Assembly: GCA_964393335.1 (NCBI GenBank)
Contig: CAYMTN010000042.1
Coordinates: forward strand, 1-30,440
Length of the DNA stretch: 30,440 nucleotides
DNA from: CAYMTN01 sp964393335
GTDB taxonomy: Bacteria; Chloroflexota; Anaerolineae; Aggregatilineales; Aggregatilineaceae
Direction of reading: 5' to 3'
The position numbers and the translations under genes are program-made. Positions 29,363 through 30,440 of this stretch are shown in pieces (position 1 is the first letter of the stretch; each line of letters opens with the position of its first letter). The notes below the pieces were generated by a model that was not told the DNA's origin, made no database searches, and saw only the letters and a list, made by a program, of their open reading frames with translations.

Positions 29363-30025
29363 ATGTCAGATGCAGTCGATAAACCTGTGCTCATCATCCA
29401 TGAGGGCGAAAAAGCCGGTCAACGGTGGACCATTCGTGAAGATGAACTCGTCATGGGACGTGGGGGCGAGTGTGACCTGGTATTGCCCGAACGGCAGGTG
29501 TCGCGCGAGCATATCCGTATCTTCAGAGACGGCGACACGTATTACCTGGAAGACCTGGACAGCAAAAACGGGACGTGGGTGAACGGCAAACAGGTCAAAG
29601 CCAGCACCGTGCCGCTCCGCGACGGTGACGAGATTCAGATCGCACTGGCCGTGAAGATCACGTATGTCGGCTCGGAGGCGACCGCGCCGCTGCTGGTTGA
29701 CGAACTGCCCAACACGTTGGGCCGCTTGCAGCTCAACCGCGATTCGCGCCGCGTGTTCATCGGCGGCATGGAAGTCGATCCGCCGCTCAGCCTGCCGCAG
29801 TATCGCCTGCTCGAGCTGCTCTATGACGGCGCGGGGGCGGTCCGCACGCGGGATGAAGTCGTCGAGTCGGTCTGGCCGGACGCTATCGGGGAAGGCGTCA
29901 GCGAACAGGCCATCGACGCGCTGGTCCGACGTCTGCGCGACCGCCTGGCCGAAGTCGATCCCGAATTCCAGTACATCGTGACGGTGCGCGGGCACGGCTT
30001 CCGTCTCGATAATCCTGGGGAATAG
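29363..30025 (+). CDS. FHA-domain winged-helix transcriptional regulator
   Basis: The protein is 220 residues from ATG 29363 with AAGGA about seven bases upstream; a TTG six codons earlier is less likely. The FHA domain covers 8-102, with MGRGGECDLVLP (31-42), VSREHIRI and DLDSKNGTWVNG (65-75), all phosphothreonine-binding residues present. An OmpR/PhoB-type winged helix covers about 120-215 (RTRDEVVESVWPD at 161-173, recognition helix AIDALVRRLRDRL, wing YIVTVRGHGFRL). FHA fused to a Trans_reg_C domain recalls the EmbR-type arrangement, where kinase phosphorylation controls DNA binding. The divergent kinase is the obvious candidate partner. Confidence 0.92.
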   Translation: MSDAVDKPVLIIHEGEKAGQRWTIREDELVMGRGGECDLVLPERQVSREHIRIFRDGDTYYLEDLDSKNGTWVNGKQVKASTVPLRDGDEIQIALAVKITYVGSEATAPLLVDELPNTLGRLQLNRDSRRVFIGGMEVDPPLSLPQYRLLELLYDGAGAVRTRDEVVESVWPDAIGEGVSEQAIDALVRRLRDRLAEVDPEFQYIVTVRGHGFRLDNPGE

Positions 30026-30056
30026 ATGGCGGTTTAGCTTGTTAGGAATAACGAAT

Positions 30057-30088
30057 GGGCAGGGGTGGACTCTGCCTGTTTGTTTTTT
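30057..30088 (+). terminator. Intrinsic terminator of the FHA regulator gene
   Basis: GGGCAG pairs with CTGCCT (one G-T pair) around a nine-base loop, followed by a T-rich tract ending in six T. It begins 32 bases past the stop at 30025. Confidence 0.6.
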
Positions 30089-30100
30089 GAGGTGAAGTGA

Positions 30101-30440
30101 ATGTCAAAAAAAGCTCTACGAAAAAAGCTGTTCGAGATTCACTCGGCGGATTTGCGTAGTATTTATTTATCCCGACGTGGATAACGCATTCAGATGCCCA
30201 ATTTGCTTATCTTTGTTTTCTGCCGAAGACATAAATGAGCGTTTGACTGATGGGCATATATGGCCTCAAGAACTAAGGAAAGCTTCTGAACTTGCCGCTA
30301 GCCAGCGTATTTTATTGTGCAAAGACTGTAACAGCAAATCTGGCAGTAAAGGTGACACGCATCTCCAAACATTACATCAGATTCGGGAGGCCCGTAAAAG
30401 TGGAGACCAGTTAGGAACTCGGCAATTTCAATTTATGAAG
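30101..30440 (+). pseudogene. HNH-type nuclease-like gene, frameshifted and cut by window edge
   Basis: ATG 30101 follows a strong GAGGTG site six bases upstream and opens MSKKALRKKLFEIHSADLRS, but the frame stops at TAA 30182. The frame one base ahead continues from about 30174 without a stop to the window end (88 codons from GTG 30177). It holds the metal-binding pattern CPIC, GHIWPQEL and LCKDCNSKSGSKGD, typical of small HNH proteins. Skipping one C in the CCC at 30171-30173 joins both halves into one natural-looking protein. This may be a real mutation or a sequence error. The GC content, near 42 percent, is far below that of the neighbours, which points to transfer. Downstream sequence is needed to judge the C-terminus. 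Confidence 0.7.

Overview
The window looks like a chromosomal segment of a GC-rich bacterium, most likely a Chloroflexota member of the Anaerolineae type. This is inferred from the style of the RpoC, RF2, LepA and FtsY proteins, from many one-membrane-segment exported proteins with Pro/Thr-rich linkers, and from short intergenic repeats beginning GTAGGGGC. No rRNA or species marker is present to prove it. Nearly all of the window is coding and both strands are used. The last 400 bases are much richer in A+T and differ in character.

Layout. 1-3478 (-): rpoC, running off the left edge, with TTG start and a long leader. 3936-4979 (-): a coiled-coil / PH-like / zinc-ribbon protein. 5303-6268 (+): an exported protein behind a CRP-like operator and a hairpin repeat. 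6404-8413 (-): ftsY-prfB, where prfB carries the classical programmed +1 frameshift. 8553-12945 (+): an HD-domain protein, lepA, a GNAT acetyltransferase and an MFS transporter. 12953-14774 (-): a divergent orotate-phosphoribosyltransferase-like protein and a CinA-like protein with an eroded C-terminal domain. 14906-15397 (-): a stand-alone cyclic-nucleotide-binding domain. 15710-17848 (+): yraN-like gene, miaA and an anchored beta-sandwich-type protein, all overlapping. 17855-21235 (-): a peptide/nickel-type ABC importer with binding protein and two permeases but no ATPases. 21386-28244 (+): an envelope locus comprising a PrsW-like membrane protein, a membrane-anchored unknown, a secreted trypsin-like protease and a membrane-anchored GH3-like protein whose catalytic residues look lost. 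28250-29269 (-) and 29363-30025 (+): a tail-anchored Ser/Thr kinase divergent from an FHA-winged-helix regulator. 30101-30440 (+): a low-GC HNH-type gene broken by an apparent one-base frameshift and cut by the window edge.

How it works together. Half of the window is core information processing: RNA polymerase, SRP receptor, RF2, EF4 and tRNA i6A modification. The other half is envelope and signalling. The most interesting candidates are the 21.4-28.2 kb envelope-protease locus with its pseudo-GH3, the adjacent kinase/FHA-regulator pair with overlapping divergent promoters, the duplicated CRP-like sites flanking a hairpin element at 5.05-5.24 kb, and a dispersed repeat family seen two to three times. 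I saw no CRISPR array, tRNA, rRNA or complete insertion sequence, and no clear-cut new defence or mobile system.
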